In this document: positions 34,001 through 41,139 of the stretch, piece by piece | Layout: each line of letters begins with the position of its first letter | Position numbering within the stretch: the stretch's first letter is position 1 | Assembly (NCBI GenBank): GCA_910578145.1 | Contig: CAJTPJ010000003.1 | Location: 1-64,000, forward strand | Length of the DNA: 64,000 nt | Source: an uncultured Christensenella sp. | Lineage (GTDB): Bacteria; Bacillota; Clostridia; Christensenellales; Borkfalkiaceae | Direction of reading: 5' to 3' | The notes under the pieces: model-generated | What the model was told of the DNA's origin: nothing | The model's database searches: none | Seen by the model: the letters and a program-made list of their open reading frames with translations, nothing else | Position numbers and translations under genes: made by a program

Positions 34001-34603
34001 TGGGCTTACGACATCGGCTACGGCGGACTTGACCACGTGCTTGCAAGCGGCGAGGACGTAAACGTGCTGGTACTTGACACCGAAGTTTATTCCAACACGG
34101 GCGGACAGGCAAGTAAATCCACCAATATCGGCGCGGTTGCGAAGTTTGCTTCCGCAGGCAAGAGAATAAAGAAAAAGGATTTGGGTATGATTGCTAAATC
34201 CTACGGATACGTTTACGTGGCGCAGTGCGCTATGGGTTCGGACCCCGCGCAGTTCCTTAAAGCTATATCCGAGGCTGAAGCATACCACGGTCCTTCGATT
34301 ATAATCTGCTACGCGCCTTGCATCAACCACGGCATAAATATGACTAAGAGCCAGCTTGAAGAAAAGGCGGCTGTTGACTGCGGTTATTGGCAGCTTTACA
34401 GATATAACCCCGACGGCGAAGTATTTAGCCTTGACAGCAAAGAACCCACCGGCGATTACCAGGCATTCCTTGCAGGTGAAACCAGATACGCTTCGCTTGT
34501 AAAAACACAGGGCGAAGAAGTTGCGGGCGAGTTGTTCCGTCAAACCGAAGAATCTGCTAAACACAGACTTGAAGGTTACAAAAAACTTGCGGGCAAAGAA
34601 TAA
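31070..34603 (+). CDS. nifJ: Pyruvate:ferredoxin (flavodoxin) oxidoreductase
   Basis: A 1,177-residue single-chain PFOR that converts pyruvate and CoA to acetyl-CoA, CO2 and reduced ferredoxin, a marker of anaerobic metabolism. The order is: pyruvate-binding domain I (YPITPSSPMAE), domains II-III, a two-cluster ferredoxin domain (CIQCGTCSFVCPHAC and CMGCGVCATVCP), then the thiamine-diphosphate domain with CAGCGETPY and GDGWAYDIGYGGLDH and a proximal-cluster Cys near the end. The ATG at 31070 is eight bases after GGAGG; a TTG just before it is less likely. No frameshift seen. Confidence 0.97.
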   Translation: MKKLTIDGNTAASHVAYAFSEVAAIYPITPSSPMAEVADEWATAGRTNMWGQKVKIAEMQSEGGAAGAVHGSLCAGALTTTYTASQGLLLMIPNMYKISGELMPMVMHVSARALAAHSLNIFGDHADVMACRQTGFAMICDGSVQEVMDLALVAHLSTLKTRVPFINFFDGFRTSHEVAKIDVWDDADDYAEIREICAEAGIEADIADFKSRSLNPEHPIQKGTAQNGDTYFQNRETANSYYAAAPAIVQEMMDIVSAKCGRKYHLFDYVGAPDADKVIVCMGSGCETIEESINKLNASGKKYGLVKVRLYRPFVADAFVAALPATAKRIAVLDRTKEPGSLGEPLYLDVCSALMEKGVKNVKVVGGRYGLGSKEFTPSMVLAVYKNLEKKEPKNHFTIGIYEDVTNSSLDFSVKFDAAPAGSTSCKFYGLGSDGTVGANKNSIKIIGDHTDKHAQAYFFYDSKKSGGITVSHLRFGDTPIQSEYLIDSADFVQCSNPSYITRYDMTGDIKEGGTFLINTDATTVKQLEKFLPAKVKKDIARKNINLYVIDAIKIAAELGLKGRTNTILQSAFFRVNPQIMPYDKAIEFMKYMAKKSFGRKGDAVVQMNYNAIDAAAGDNLIKIEVPASWKNAKTGAEMVKGADNAYYQEIIKPILYLEGDKLKSSQFNADGHVPTGTTKYEKRGVAVLVPEIINEKCIQCGTCSFVCPHACLRPALVASGSEKPATLTTKAAIGLPGYEYKMQVSPLDCMGCGVCATVCPVKDGGAIKMVPIAEALKKGEDKNWEYAAELPEVDTSKFRKTTVKGCQFATPLFEFSGACAGCGETPYVKVITQLFGEDMVVANATGCSSIYGGSSPTCPYTTNKNGHGPAWANSLFEDNAEFGYGMNLAYTARRNAIKGKVEKLAAMWSGEGKAVCDAYLAAFADREPSKKASEELLKVLEGCNNCGCEADGLVAEILKDKDCLAKKSIWIFGGDGWAYDIGYGGLDHVLASGEDVNVLVLDTEVYSNTGGQASKSTNIGAVAKFASAGKRIKKKDLGMIAKSYGYVYVAQCAMGSDPAQFLKAISEAEAYHGPSIIICYAPCINHGINMTKSQLEEKAAVDCGYWQLYRYNPDGEVFSLDSKEPTGDYQAFLAGETRYASLVKTQGEEVAGELFRQTEESAKHRLEGYKKLAGKE

Positions 34604-34680
34604 GATATAAAATTAAAAATCCCCCTCCCGTTTACGGTAATTCCCATAGGGAATTTTATAAGACGCAAATAAAAAGATTT

Positions 34681-34706
34681 AGGCATAGCGTTAAGCTGTG
34701 CCTTTT
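34681..34706 (+). terminator. Terminator inside the inverted-repeat element
   Basis: AGGCATAGC pairs with GCTGTGCCT around GTTAA, followed by TTTTC. It probably ends the nifJ transcript. Confidence 0.7.
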
Positions 34707-34791
34707 CTGTACTTTTTTTGTGGACGAACTCGGCTACTCGTAGCCTAGTGAGATATAGATATGTTTTATATTTCCCGCAAAATTCAATCGG

Positions 34792-34820
34792 TTGCGTTCT
34801 TTCATTTTTCGTGATATAAT
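34792..34820 (+). promoter_or_regulatory. Promoter of the 55-residue gene
   Basis: TTGCGT, 17-base spacer, TATAAT, 42 bases before the ATG. Confidence 0.65.
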
Positions 34821-34862
34821 AATTGTACGATAAACAATAATTTACAAGTGAGGCGAGAAATT

Positions 34863-35030
34863 ATGAACACCGAAATTCGGGTTGCTATTGATAAATTTAA
34901 AGAGGTAAAAGATATATTAAAAAAATTTGATAGCAAAGATGAGGCAATAGAGTATCTGGTCAATGAAACAAAATTATCAAAAGAAGAATGTTCTACTGCA
35001 TACGACATTATTATTAAAATTGAAAATTAA
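34863..35030 (+). CDS. Small helical protein inside inverted-repeat element
   Basis: A 55-residue protein, charged and probably all-helical, with a KEVKDILKKFDSKDEAIEYL segment and no cysteines or membrane segment. The ATG follows GAGGCGAG; a GTG 15 bases upstream is less likely. It has its own promoter and a strong terminator and lies between the two inverted repeats. Not recognised. It looks AT-richer than the flanking nifJ and pot genes, which fits a transferred segment. Confidence 0.6.
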   Translation: MNTEIRVAIDKFKEVKDILKKFDSKDEAIEYLVNETKLSKEECSTAYDIIIKIEN

Positions 35031-35063
35031 ATTTCAATTTATCCTTCTAAATAGTTTGTAGTA

Positions 35064-35096
35064 AAAAGCTCTCGAACATATCGTTCGAGAGCTTTT
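35064..35096 (+). terminator. Terminator of the 55-residue gene
   Basis: A perfect 14-bp stem, AAAAGCTCTCGAAC with GTTCGAGAGCTTTT, loop ATATC. Confidence 0.85.
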
Positions 35097-35228
35097 GTCC
35101 TTGCTTGAAAGTATAACTCTTAATAATTTAGTTTTTTAATTCCCTATGGGAAGTGCGCATTTGGGAGGGGGATTTTATATTGCGTAATAATCTATAAAAG
35201 TTTTATTTTACTACACTTATACTTCGGT

Positions 35229-36761
35229 TTATTTTGAAATTTGGTAACCTTTGCGGGGGTTGTTTCTTATAAATATCTTATACCTAAAAGCATATAAAAG
35301 CGCGGCTATTGCTATTACCCCTATAACGGCGCAGGTAACACCCACGGTTACGGGCGAAATATCCAACAAGTCAAGACAGCGAACGTTAATCCACATTTGA
35401 TTTATTTCACCCAGCTTATCGCCGAAATCCAGCATAACCACGCTTCGCGCTATTACGCTTTCGGGCGGATATTGTGCAAACAACTGCCTGCCGCGGTTTA
35501 TAGAATTATCGTCGCCGATATCAAAGCAACTTGCGTCGGCGGTTATAGAGTAGTTTTTACCGTCGCCGAAGAAATAATTTAAATCGTATTCAAAAGTTTC
35601 TTCCGCGTCCTCGTCAGCGGCGTAATTGTACTCGAGATAATCAAATACCGTTTGCCCCGCTATTGCCGAAGTGTAACCTATATAGTACATATTTCTTACG
35701 GCGTTGTCGGGGCGTGCAAGGAAATTAACGAATGCTTCCGCCGCCTCGTGCCGCCGTTCACTCCACTCCACGCCGTTTTTAAGTTTTATCCAACCGTCAA
35801 ACCAAATATTCGTGCATTCTTCCGGAACGGAATACCAAAGCTCGGCGCCGTCCTCTTCCGCCTCGTCCATAATATACACGGCGTCGCCGGACCATTGCTC
35901 GTTTGCAACTACCTTTCCCGTAACCATATCGGCTTTGCCGCTGTCCGTTTCAAACGAATACACGTTATCTTTTATGCGTTTTAAAATATCTTCCGCCGCG
36001 GCAATAGTTTCCGAGTCCGTGTCGTTCATAATCGCGCTAAGTTCTTCGGCAGCAAGTCCGCCGTTTTTTAACTTTTCATCGTTTAAAATACCCAAAGTTG
36101 CAAAATAAGCGTCGCGCACGTTGTCTTTTACCGTAACTTTTCTTGCGTATTTATCGTTTAACAGCATTGACCAGCTTGAAACGTCCTCTGCGTCAACCTC
36201 TTCGGGGTTGTAAACAAGCCCCAACGTTCCCCACATATAACAAGCGGCTTTACCGTGCCAGCCGTAGCCGTTGTAAATACTGCCCTCGTCGCCGTCGATA
36301 TACCGCGAAACGTAATTTGCATAATAATTTTGTTCGTTATCCGCCCAGAAATCCGCCGTATAATCAACGTAATTGCCCTCGGCAATCAGCTTCATAATCA
36401 TATAGTCGGAAGGACATACCAAATCGTAAACGTCACCCAAACTGAGACGGTTGTATAAATCCTCGTTGGTGCCGAAAGTGGAATATTCAACCTGAACTTC
36501 ATAATCGTGCGTGGAATTAAACCATTCCACAAAATCGTCCACCATAGAATTTTCGCCGAAAATGCCGTCCTCGGCGTATTCGTTGTCTATTTCAATGCGC
36601 TCTTCCTCGTCCCATTCGCCTAAATCGACGTATTCTTCCCAATTACAAACGCGAAGCACTATTTTATCTGTTGAGTTTGAACACGCGGAAAAGGTTAAAA
36701 GAGAAGCCGAGCCAACCGCCACAGCCGCGGCAACCGCCGCTATGCGCTTAATTTTTTTCAT
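35229..36761 (-). CDS. potD: Spermidine/putrescine-binding lipoprotein PotD with extra C-terminal helix
   Basis: A 510-residue substrate-binding protein of a polyamine ABC importer. A signal peptide ends in a lipobox (LLTFSAC, Cys27), so it should be lipid-anchored outside the membrane. The binding domain has NWEEYVD, STFGTNEDLYNRL and CPSDYMIMKL. Unlike ordinary PotD, the C-terminus carries a second hydrophobic helix (about 477-497) followed by basic residues, so it may be anchored at both ends. Last gene of potABCD; it overlaps potC by four bases. Confidence 0.9.
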   Translation of the reverse strand: MKKIKRIAAVAAAVAVGSASLLTFSACSNSTDKIVLRVCNWEEYVDLGEWDEEERIEIDNEYAEDGIFGENSMVDDFVEWFNSTHDYEVQVEYSTFGTNEDLYNRLSLGDVYDLVCPSDYMIMKLIAEGNYVDYTADFWADNEQNYYANYVSRYIDGDEGSIYNGYGWHGKAACYMWGTLGLVYNPEEVDAEDVSSWSMLLNDKYARKVTVKDNVRDAYFATLGILNDEKLKNGGLAAEELSAIMNDTDSETIAAAEDILKRIKDNVYSFETDSGKADMVTGKVVANEQWSGDAVYIMDEAEEDGAELWYSVPEECTNIWFDGWIKLKNGVEWSERRHEAAEAFVNFLARPDNAVRNMYYIGYTSAIAGQTVFDYLEYNYAADEDAEETFEYDLNYFFGDGKNYSITADASCFDIGDDNSINRGRQLFAQYPPESVIARSVVMLDFGDKLGEINQMWINVRCLDLLDISPVTVGVTCAVIGVIAIAALLYAFRYKIFIRNNPRKGYQISK

Positions 36762-37555
36762 TTGCTACCCCCTTTCTTCTTGCTTGAAAGTACGTTCATA
36801 ACTACAACGACCACGATAACGACCAGGAAAATAAGCGTTGAAAGCGCCCACAACGCGGTTTTAACTTCAGTTTGGCTGCCCTTGGTTGCGTTTACTACGT
36901 ACGTGCTTATAGTATCGAAAGTAGAAGGTTTTGTGTAAGTCGTAACGAAATAATCGTCCAAAGAAAGGGTAACCGCAAGCATAAAACCCGCCATAATTCC
37001 GGGGATTAACTGCGGAATTACCACTTTAAACAGCGCCTGCGCGGGGGTTGCGCCCAAGTCGAGCGCAGCTTCGTATAAACTGTTGTCCATTTGTTTGAGT
37101 TTGGGCAGTATAGAAAGGTATACGAACGGCGCGGTAAGCACGATATGCCCTACGCCCAAGGGAATAAACGTATCCTTTCCCACCTGCATTATAACTATAA
37201 GCAGTATGCAAATTGAAAAGCCGGTAACTATATCCGCGTTTACCACGGGGATTTGGTTTGCCGAATTTAAAAGCGTTTTGGGTATTCTTTTGGAGTAAAA
37301 CGAACCTATTGCGCCAAGCGTTGCAAGCACGGTGGAAATTGCCGCACAGACGAACGCAAGGATAATAGTACCGAAAATCATATTCCGCAATTCCTCGTTT
37401 TTAAACAAATTAATATAGTTTTCAAACGAAAATCCGCTTACGCTGCCGCCAACCATAGTGGCGTCAGTAAAACTGTAGACCGTTAAAACGAGAATGGGCA
37501 CGTAGATAAACGCAAGCACGAGCGCAAGCCAAATAATATTAAGAGCCTTTTTCAT
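36758..37555 (-). CDS. potC: Polyamine ABC transporter permease PotC
   Basis: A 265-residue inner-membrane permease with about six helices. The cytoplasmic EAA loop AALDLGATPAQALFKVVIPQLIPGI (starting near residue 160) docks the ATPase PotA. With PotB it forms the channel of the spermidine/putrescine importer. It overlaps potB by ATGA and potD by four bases, so the operon is translationally coupled. Confidence 0.93.
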   Translation of the reverse strand: MKKALNIIWLALVLAFIYVPILVLTVYSFTDATMVGGSVSGFSFENYINLFKNEELRNMIFGTIILAFVCAAISTVLATLGAIGSFYSKRIPKTLLNSANQIPVVNADIVTGFSICILLIVIMQVGKDTFIPLGVGHIVLTAPFVYLSILPKLKQMDNSLYEAALDLGATPAQALFKVVIPQLIPGIMAGFMLAVTLSLDDYFVTTYTKPSTFDTISTYVVNATKGSQTEVKTALWALSTLIFLVVIVVVVVMNVLSSKKKGGSK

Positions 37556-38349
37556 AAAATCGCCCCCCTGTTGCCCGCGTCTTTATCGCTGAAACGGTTG
37601 GTTATAAGCGTTACTATAAATATAATTACAAGCAGTACCAGCGAAATCATAGAACCGTTATGCCAATCGTAAGCGCTGAAATAACTGCCTATAAGGCTGC
37701 CCATAATGTACGTGCTGTTGTAAAGCATATCCAACACGACGTAATTGGTCATAGAAGGTAAAAGCACCATAGTAACGCCCGAAATTATACCGGGCACGGA
37801 AAGCGGCAAAGTTACCCTTAAAAATACGGTAAGTTTATTAGCGCCCAAATCGCTTGCCGCTTCCGTAAGGCTGTTATCCAGCTTTAAAAGCGAGGTATAC
37901 AGCGGCAAAATCATAAACGGCAGAAAGTCGAAAGTCATTCCTATAACCGAATTTAAAAAGGGATAAGCCGAAATATTGCCCTCTAAAAATGATAAAATTT
38001 CTTTAAGCGCGGTTATTCTCAGCGTGAAATTTATCCACATAGGCAGGATAAACAGCAAAAGCAACACGTATTTCTTTTTAAACGGTCCGCGAGCAAGTAT
38101 ATACGCCGTGGGGTATGCTATAATCAGGCAAACGAGCGTAGTTACGGTTGCAAGCGCAAAGCTGTATAAAAGCGTGCCAAGCGTATTTGTGCTTGCAAAA
38201 AACGAAACGAAGTTGCCGAAAGTAAACTGCCCTTGCCCGTTGGTGAAAGCGTAGTAAACTATGACGAACAGCGGCGCTATAACGAAAAGAACTAAAAACA
38301 CTGCGTATGGAATACAAAGCTGGCTTCTGTTAAACCTTAAACTTTTCAT
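37552..38349 (-). CDS. potB: Polyamine ABC transporter permease PotB
   Basis: A 265-residue permease with six predicted helices. The EAA loop is EAASDLGANKLTVFLRVTLP, near residue 165. It pairs with PotC in the membrane. The ATG overlaps the potA stop by four bases. Order potA-potB-potC-potD matches the classical operon. Confidence 0.93.
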   Translation of the reverse strand: MKSLRFNRSQLCIPYAVFLVLFVIAPLFVIVYYAFTNGQGQFTFGNFVSFFASTNTLGTLLYSFALATVTTLVCLIIAYPTAYILARGPFKKKYVLLLLFILPMWINFTLRITALKEILSFLEGNISAYPFLNSVIGMTFDFLPFMILPLYTSLLKLDNSLTEAASDLGANKLTVFLRVTLPLSVPGIISGVTMVLLPSMTNYVVLDMLYNSTYIMGSLIGSYFSAYDWHNGSMISLVLLVIIFIVTLITNRFSDKDAGNRGAIL

Positions 38350-39875
38350 AAAGCGCTATCCCCCGCCTTATCTTCCTGAGTAACTTTTAAAGTTATTTTT
38401 ATTTTTTCCTTGGGGATAATAACGCCAACGAGGTCGCCCGTGTTCCATAAATCGGGGCAGGACAAAACGAAGTCCTCCTCGTTTTCTTCCGTTCTTACTA
38501 TGTAGCGGTAGTGGTCGCCTTTATATATCATAGAAATAATGTTGCCCTGCGCGCCGCCTGCCGAAGTATCGTCGGTCATTTGGATGTCGTGGGTATCTAC
38601 CTCAACGTCCACTTCAGTGCCCGTTAAATCAAGTTTTTCACCTTGCGCAGTTACGAGATATCCCTCTTCGTCCAACGTTGAACCCGCGTAAAGAGAGGTA
38701 ACGTCGCATTCAAACACGCCGTCGCCAAACTCAACATCGTTGTTTTTGGTTATTACGCCGTGGTATTTGTTAACCGTATACACCTTTTCCATAAGGTGAA
38801 TTCCGTCCGGCTCTATCCTAAGCCCGATAGTACTGCCCACCGCGGCGGTATAGGTACTTTGTATAACTATTTCAAACTTGCCTATCTGTACGGTTATTTC
38901 GTAATGCACGCCCTTGAATACCGAAGAAATTACCTTACCTTTAAGCTGACCTTCGGTAGGCGTGCAAATTTTTATATCTTCGGGGCGGACTACTACGTCC
39001 ACGAGCTGGTTAATTTCGTAATCGTCCAAACAATCGAAAGTTGCGCCGCAGAATTTTACTTTAAGTTTTCCGACTACCGCGCCGTTGAAAATGTTGCTTT
39101 CGCCTATAAAGTCGGCAACGAAAGTGTTTACAGGCTCGTTATAAATTTCTGTGGGAGTGCCCGTCTGCTGAATTTCACCGTCGTTTATTACCACTATTTT
39201 ATCGGACATAGACAACGCCTCTTCCTGGTCGTGCGTAACGTATATAAAAGTTATGCCAAGGCGTTTGTGCATTTTTTTAAGCTCAATCTGCATTTCCTTG
39301 CGCATTTTTAAATCGAGAGCGCCCAAAGGCTCGTCCAACAGCAATATTTCAGGCTCGTTGACGATAGCGCGCGCAATGGCAATACGCTGTTGCTGTCCGC
39401 CGGAAAGAGTGGAAACGCTGCGCTTTTCAAAGCCCTCCAAATCCACTATTTCAAGCGCGGTTTTAACTTTTTTATCAATTTCCGCTTTGGTTAATTTCTG
39501 CACCTTGACGTACTCGTCGCCGTTGGCGTTTTTATATTTGTTTTCTTTCTTTTTGAGCCTTAACCCAAACGCTATGTTTTCGTAAACGTTAAGGTGGGGA
39601 AAAAGCGCGTATTTTTGGAAAACGGTGTTTACGGGGCGCTTATTCGGCGGCAAACGGCTTATATCTTCGCCGTTTAACAAAATTTTACCCGACGTCGGAA
39701 TATCAAAGCCCGCAATCATACGCAAAGTTGTGGTTTTGCCGCAACCCGACGGACCTAAAAAGGTTACGAATTCGCCCTTTTTAACTTGAAGATTAAAGCA
39801 ATCGACGGCTACGGTTTCGTCGTCGAATACTTTTCTTACATCGATAAGCTCGATAATGTTTTCGCTTGTGCACAT
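38346..39875 (-). CDS. potA: Polyamine ABC transporter ATPase PotA with extended C-terminus
   Basis: A 509-residue ATPase driving polyamine import. Walker A GPSGCGKTTT is near residue 40, the signature LSGGQQQR near 158 and Walker B LLLDEPLGALD near 180. A TOBE-type domain follows. The family is usually about 350-380 residues; here roughly 130 more add a second acidic, TOBE-like segment (about 375-495), possibly a regulatory site (inference). AAGGAG precedes the ATG. A long structured leader with terminator hairpins lies upstream. Confidence 0.93.
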   Translation of the reverse strand: MCTSENIIELIDVRKVFDDETVAVDCFNLQVKKGEFVTFLGPSGCGKTTTLRMIAGFDIPTSGKILLNGEDISRLPPNKRPVNTVFQKYALFPHLNVYENIAFGLRLKKKENKYKNANGDEYVKVQKLTKAEIDKKVKTALEIVDLEGFEKRSVSTLSGGQQQRIAIARAIVNEPEILLLDEPLGALDLKMRKEMQIELKKMHKRLGITFIYVTHDQEEALSMSDKIVVINDGEIQQTGTPTEIYNEPVNTFVADFIGESNIFNGAVVGKLKVKFCGATFDCLDDYEINQLVDVVVRPEDIKICTPTEGQLKGKVISSVFKGVHYEITVQIGKFEIVIQSTYTAAVGSTIGLRIEPDGIHLMEKVYTVNKYHGVITKNNDVEFGDGVFECDVTSLYAGSTLDEEGYLVTAQGEKLDLTGTEVDVEVDTHDIQMTDDTSAGGAQGNIISMIYKGDHYRYIVRTEENEEDFVLSCPDLWNTGDLVGVIIPKEKIKITLKVTQEDKAGDSAL

Positions 39876-40148
39876 AAACTTTTTCTCCTTAAAAACTTAA
39901 AAGACGACCCGATAAGGTCGTCTTTTTCCGTAAAAATGCACGGTTGTGCATATGTAACGCTTTTCTTGATTAATCTTTCAGAGTCTATATAGCAAATACT
40001 TTTACTACTCTTATTGACCGTTTCACAAGTGACGCCTATCAAGGCTTTGATTATAAAGTAATCAACTTATAAAATTTGAGCTTTTAACTCAATCAATAAT
40101 GCGGATTTACCGCTTAAATATTTGTTATGACTTTGAAAGCCATTTGAC
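39876..40148 (-). promoter_or_regulatory. Structured 5' leader / possible attenuator of the pot operon
   Basis: About 270 nt between the promoter and potA. In transcription order it has local hairpins GCGG..CCGC, TTGAG..CTCAA, TTGATTA..TAATCAA (perfect 7 bp) and GCC..GGC. It then has two hairpins each followed by T residues: ATGCAC-AACC-GTGCAT (39951-39936) and AAGACGACC..GGTCGTCTT (39924-39901), the last ending just before the ribosome site. A terminator between promoter and first gene implies regulated read-through. No known riboswitch was recognised. Confidence 0.5.
39901..39924 (-). terminator. Terminator hairpin just upstream of potA
   Basis: A perfect 9-bp stem AAGACGACC/GGTCGTCTT; the minus-strand tail is TTTTAAGTTTTT, then the potA ribosome site. 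Confidence 0.65.
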
Positions 40149-40154
40149 GATAAA

Positions 40155-40183
40155 AGTATATACTACGCTAAAAATTTTGTCAA
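40155..40183 (-). promoter_or_regulatory. Promoter of the pot operon
   Basis: On the minus strand TTGACA, exactly 17 bases, TATACT. The -35 box abuts the stop codon of the upstream hydrolase gene. Confidence 0.8.
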
Positions 40184-41137
40184 TTATTTTTTTAATAAAA
40201 ATTTTGCAATTTTTTGCATAACTTCCGCATCCTCTTCGGTAGCTGCGGAAAAGTTAATATCGTCCACGGGTTTGCCGGCGCGCAAAAGCGCCAACAGGCG
40301 GGCTAATTCTCGCTCGGCGGCAGGCGTATTATAAGGGTTGTGCGCCCTGCCCTCCACCAATAATTTACTTACGTTTTCGCCGTTGCCCCCGTAATATGCT
40401 GCGTTGAACGCGGGAACCACTTCGTCTATATCGCCGTGAACCAAAAGCGTTTGCGCGCCGCTTTTTGCAATAGCCTTAACCGAATTTGCGTTCCCCTTTG
40501 CGCCAAACTTGAAAAAATTTATAAGGTACCAAAAGGGGCATAAAATTGCCGCGAAAGGCTTGCCTATTATTTTTTTAGCCGCGCCGTACACGGTTTTAAC
40601 TGGCGTTACGGGCGCGCTTATCGCCACTACTTTTTCTACTTTTCTAAGCGCGGAAGCGCAAAGCGCCGAATAGCCGCCCCAGCTGTGCCCGACGAAATAA
40701 ATTTTACAGTCGGGATAATTGCGTTTAGCAAAGTCGTAGGTCTGCACGGCGGAATTAACTCCCTCGTACATACCCTTTATGCTTTTACCAGAGGAATGGT
40801 TGCAACCGAGGCTATCCATTGCAATCACGGTGTAACCGAGTTTGCAAAAATAAGCTATTTCGGTTACGTGCGCGATATGCCCTGGCCCCATACCGTGCAG
40901 AAAAATAATAATTTCGTCCTGCTTTTCGCAATTTTCAGCCGAATAAGCAAAGCCTTTAAGCCTGCCCGTTTGAATTTCGCGCGCGGTTAAATTAAAATCC
41001 TGCGCGGAAAAATATTTTAGTTTGGGATTTTTATCGCAACGCTTGCCGAAAGCAATTACGTCGCAAATTATCGCAAATATAAATAACGTTAAAATTACAG
41101 CGGCGATTATAATCGGCGCTAACGTCCATAAAGGCAT
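40184..41137 (-). CDS. Membrane-anchored alpha/beta hydrolase
   Basis: A 317-residue alpha/beta-hydrolase with one N-terminal hydrophobic helix (about 5-27) acting as anchor or signal. The oxyanion-hole motif HGMGPGHIAH is near residue 79, the nucleophile elbow GHSWGGYSAL near 150, an acid in HGDIDEVVPA near 237 and a likely catalytic His in EGRAHNPYN near 264. It resembles serine aminopeptidase or monoacylglycerol-lipase types. The substrate is unknown. Two bases after pgi, so cotranscribed. Confidence 0.82.
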   Translation of the reverse strand: MPLWTLAPIIIAAVILTLFIFAIICDVIAFGKRCDKNPKLKYFSAQDFNLTAREIQTGRLKGFAYSAENCEKQDEIIIFLHGMGPGHIAHVTEIAYFCKLGYTVIAMDSLGCNHSSGKSIKGMYEGVNSAVQTYDFAKRNYPDCKIYFVGHSWGGYSALCASALRKVEKVVAISAPVTPVKTVYGAAKKIIGKPFAAILCPFWYLINFFKFGAKGNANSVKAIAKSGAQTLLVHGDIDEVVPAFNAAYYGGNGENVSKLLVEGRAHNPYNTPAAERELARLLALLRAGKPVDDINFSAATEEDAEVMQKIAKFLLKK

Positions 41138-41139
41138 AA

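Larger units (their letters stand above)
34608..35183. mobile_element. Candidate small inverted-repeat element carrying a 55-residue gene
   Basis: The left end reads ATATAAAAT, five bases, ATCCCCCTCCC (34619-34629), then 9 bases to AATTCCCATAGGGAATT (34639-34655). The right end, in reverse complement, reads ATATAAAATCCCCCTCCC, then 8-10 bases to TTCCCATAGGGAATT (35138-35152). So about 40 bases of imperfect terminal inverted repeat enclose roughly 570 bp with a promoter, one small gene and terminators but no transposase. It sits three bases after the nifJ stop. A non-autonomous (MITE-like) element is the simplest reading; no clear target duplication was found. Confidence 0.45.

Noticed and set aside
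33857..34564. Antisense frames in the 3' part of nifJ
   Set aside because: Same codon-bias artefact as above, no motif, no upstream signals.
39836..40042. 68-codon frame starting TTG in the pot leader, running into potA out of frame
   Set aside because: No ribosome site and no family resemblance; it spans the terminator hairpin. A leader peptide is not excluded but cannot be supported.
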